The translations under genes and the position numbers were made by a program. Shown piece by piece: positions 6,952 to 7,413 of a stretch of DNA of 7,413 bases; the first letter of the stretch is position 1, and every line of letters begins with the position of its first letter. Below the pieces are notes generated by a model. That model saw nothing but the letters and a program-made list of their open reading frames with translations. It made no database searches and had not been told where the DNA came from. The DNA is from Bryobacteraceae bacterium. Its GTDB lineage: Bacteria > Acidobacteriota > Terriglobia > Bryobacterales > Bryobacteraceae. The stretch lies in the NCBI GenBank assembly GCA_947456995.1, contig CANGVB010000174.1:1-7413 (forward strand), read 5' to 3'.

Positions 6952-7340
6952 AGAAAAAGACAGCCTGGGAAAAGCTCAAGTGTGGCAAGTCGCCCAAGAT
7001 CGTCGAAGACTACAAAGACGGTCCAATGCTGATCTCCACCCCGGAGGAGGTCGAAGGCGAAGTCGCCAAGATCCCCAAAGGCCACGTCATCACTCTGACC
7101 CAGCTACGCGACGAACTGGCCCGCCAGCACGGCGCTGCCCTCACCTGCCCCATGTCCACTGCCATCTTCCTCAACGTCGTGGCCCGCGCCCACGTTGAGC
7201 GCGAAGCAGAAACAGGAAAGCCCGGAGTCCCCTGGTGGAGGGTGCTCCGGGCTAGCGGCAAACTCAATGATAAGTTTCCAGGCGGGGCGGCAGAACAAGC
7301 CCGCCGCCTCCGCCTCGAAGGTTTAGAACTGGACTCTTAA
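6948..7340 (+). CDS. MGMT-family / alkyltransferase-like DNA-binding protein
   Basis: Small 130-residue protein resembling the DNA-binding domain of O6-alkylguanine-DNA alkyltransferases. The N-terminal 40 residues are Lys-rich. A helix-turn-helix-like part follows (IPKGHVITLTQLRDELARQHG, 42-62), then TCPMSTAIF at 66-74, and PWWRVLRASGKLNDKFPGG at 95-113. The last matches the active-site region PCHRV...G..GG of Ogt/Ada, but the acceptor Cys is Trp96 and the following His is Trp97. It should therefore be unable to transfer an alkyl group and might only bind DNA, as described for alkyltransferase-like proteins. Short MGMT-family proteins with this general layout are known, so the assignment is by motif recognition. 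Its ATG overlaps the stop of the MerR gene, so translation is likely coupled. Its last 18 nt overlap a convergent gene. A role in alkylation damage is inference. Confidence 0.83.
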   Translation: MKKKTAWEKLKCGKSPKIVEDYKDGPMLISTPEEVEGEVAKIPKGHVITLTQLRDELARQHGAALTCPMSTAIFLNVVARAHVEREAETGKPGVPWWRVLRASGKLNDKFPGGAAEQARRLRLEGLELDS

Positions 7341-7413
7341 ACCCATCTGCACGTTGCGCGGTCCAACATTGGTTGTACCGGTTACAACGCCAAAGTTCGG
7401 GCTTGAGATATCC
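7323..7413 (-). CDS. C-terminus of a probable TonB-dependent receptor / Oar-like outer-membrane protein (partial)
   Basis: The minus strand is open from the window edge to a TAA at 7325-7323 and encodes 29 residues ending in FGVVTGTTNVGPRNVQMG and LRVQF. The pattern NFG..TGT...PRN.Q.GL...F at the extreme C-terminus is the one I know from large carboxypeptidase-regulatory-domain/TonB receptor proteins of Acidobacteriota. The terminal Phe with alternating residues (LRVQF) is the outer-membrane beta-barrel sorting signal. The start and nearly all of the gene lie to the right of the window. It converges with the MGMT-like gene and overlaps it by 18 nt. The evidence is short, so the family is probable rather than certain. 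Confidence 0.72.
   Translation of the reverse strand, partial: DISSPNFGVVTGTTNVGPRNVQMGLRVQF

Noticed and set aside
1..7413. Mobile element, phage gene, defence system or CRISPR array
   Set aside because: No transposase, integrase, long terminal inverted repeats or regularly spaced repeats were seen; every long gene belongs to a common chromosomal family and composition is even throughout.

Overview
The window looks like ordinary chromosome from a bacterium of the Acidobacteriota, probably near the Bryobacterales/Solibacter group. This is an inference from gene content: a propeller-containing hybrid histidine kinase, a secreted DUF1080 protein, a stand-alone FAD hydroxyacid dehydrogenase, RNase J, and the C-terminus of what looks like an Oar-type TonB-dependent receptor. 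The DNA is GC-rich and almost fully coding. The + strand carries more C than G even across minus-strand genes, so the skew appears to follow replication rather than gene direction.

Layout. Positions 1-2412 (+) hold the C-terminal 803 codons of a membrane hybrid sensor kinase (propeller remnant, Y_Y_Y, one membrane helix, PAS, HisKA, HATPase, receiver). It runs 80 nt into the tail of a convergent gene, an FAD-linked oxidase of the GlcD/D-lactate dehydrogenase family (3703-2333, -). Only 22 nt upstream of that oxidase ends the gene for ribonuclease J (5396-3726, -), so the two probably share a transcript. A 40-nt gap separates RNase J from a divergent rightward group: a secreted DUF1080 protein (5437-6111), a MerR regulator with a GyrI-like ligand-binding domain (6145-6951), and a small MGMT/alkyltransferase-like protein (6948-7340) that overlaps the regulator by ATGA. 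At the right edge, a fragment of a minus-strand gene (7413-7323) reads as the last 29 residues of an outer-membrane beta-barrel. It overlaps the MGMT-like gene tail-to-tail by 18 nt.

How the parts fit. The clearest functional link is the MerR/MGMT-like pair, which is translationally coupled and may form a small-molecule-responsive regulator with a DNA-lesion-binding partner. RNase J and the oxidase are joined by position, not by an obvious pathway. The kinase has a receiver but no HPt or DNA-binding domain here, so its output partner lies elsewhere. I see no tRNA, rRNA, CRISPR, insertion sequence or phage gene. No clearly new system is evident; the oddities are the two convergent overlaps, a duplicated stop/ribosome-binding block between RNase J and the oxidase, and the PWWR version of the alkyltransferase site.
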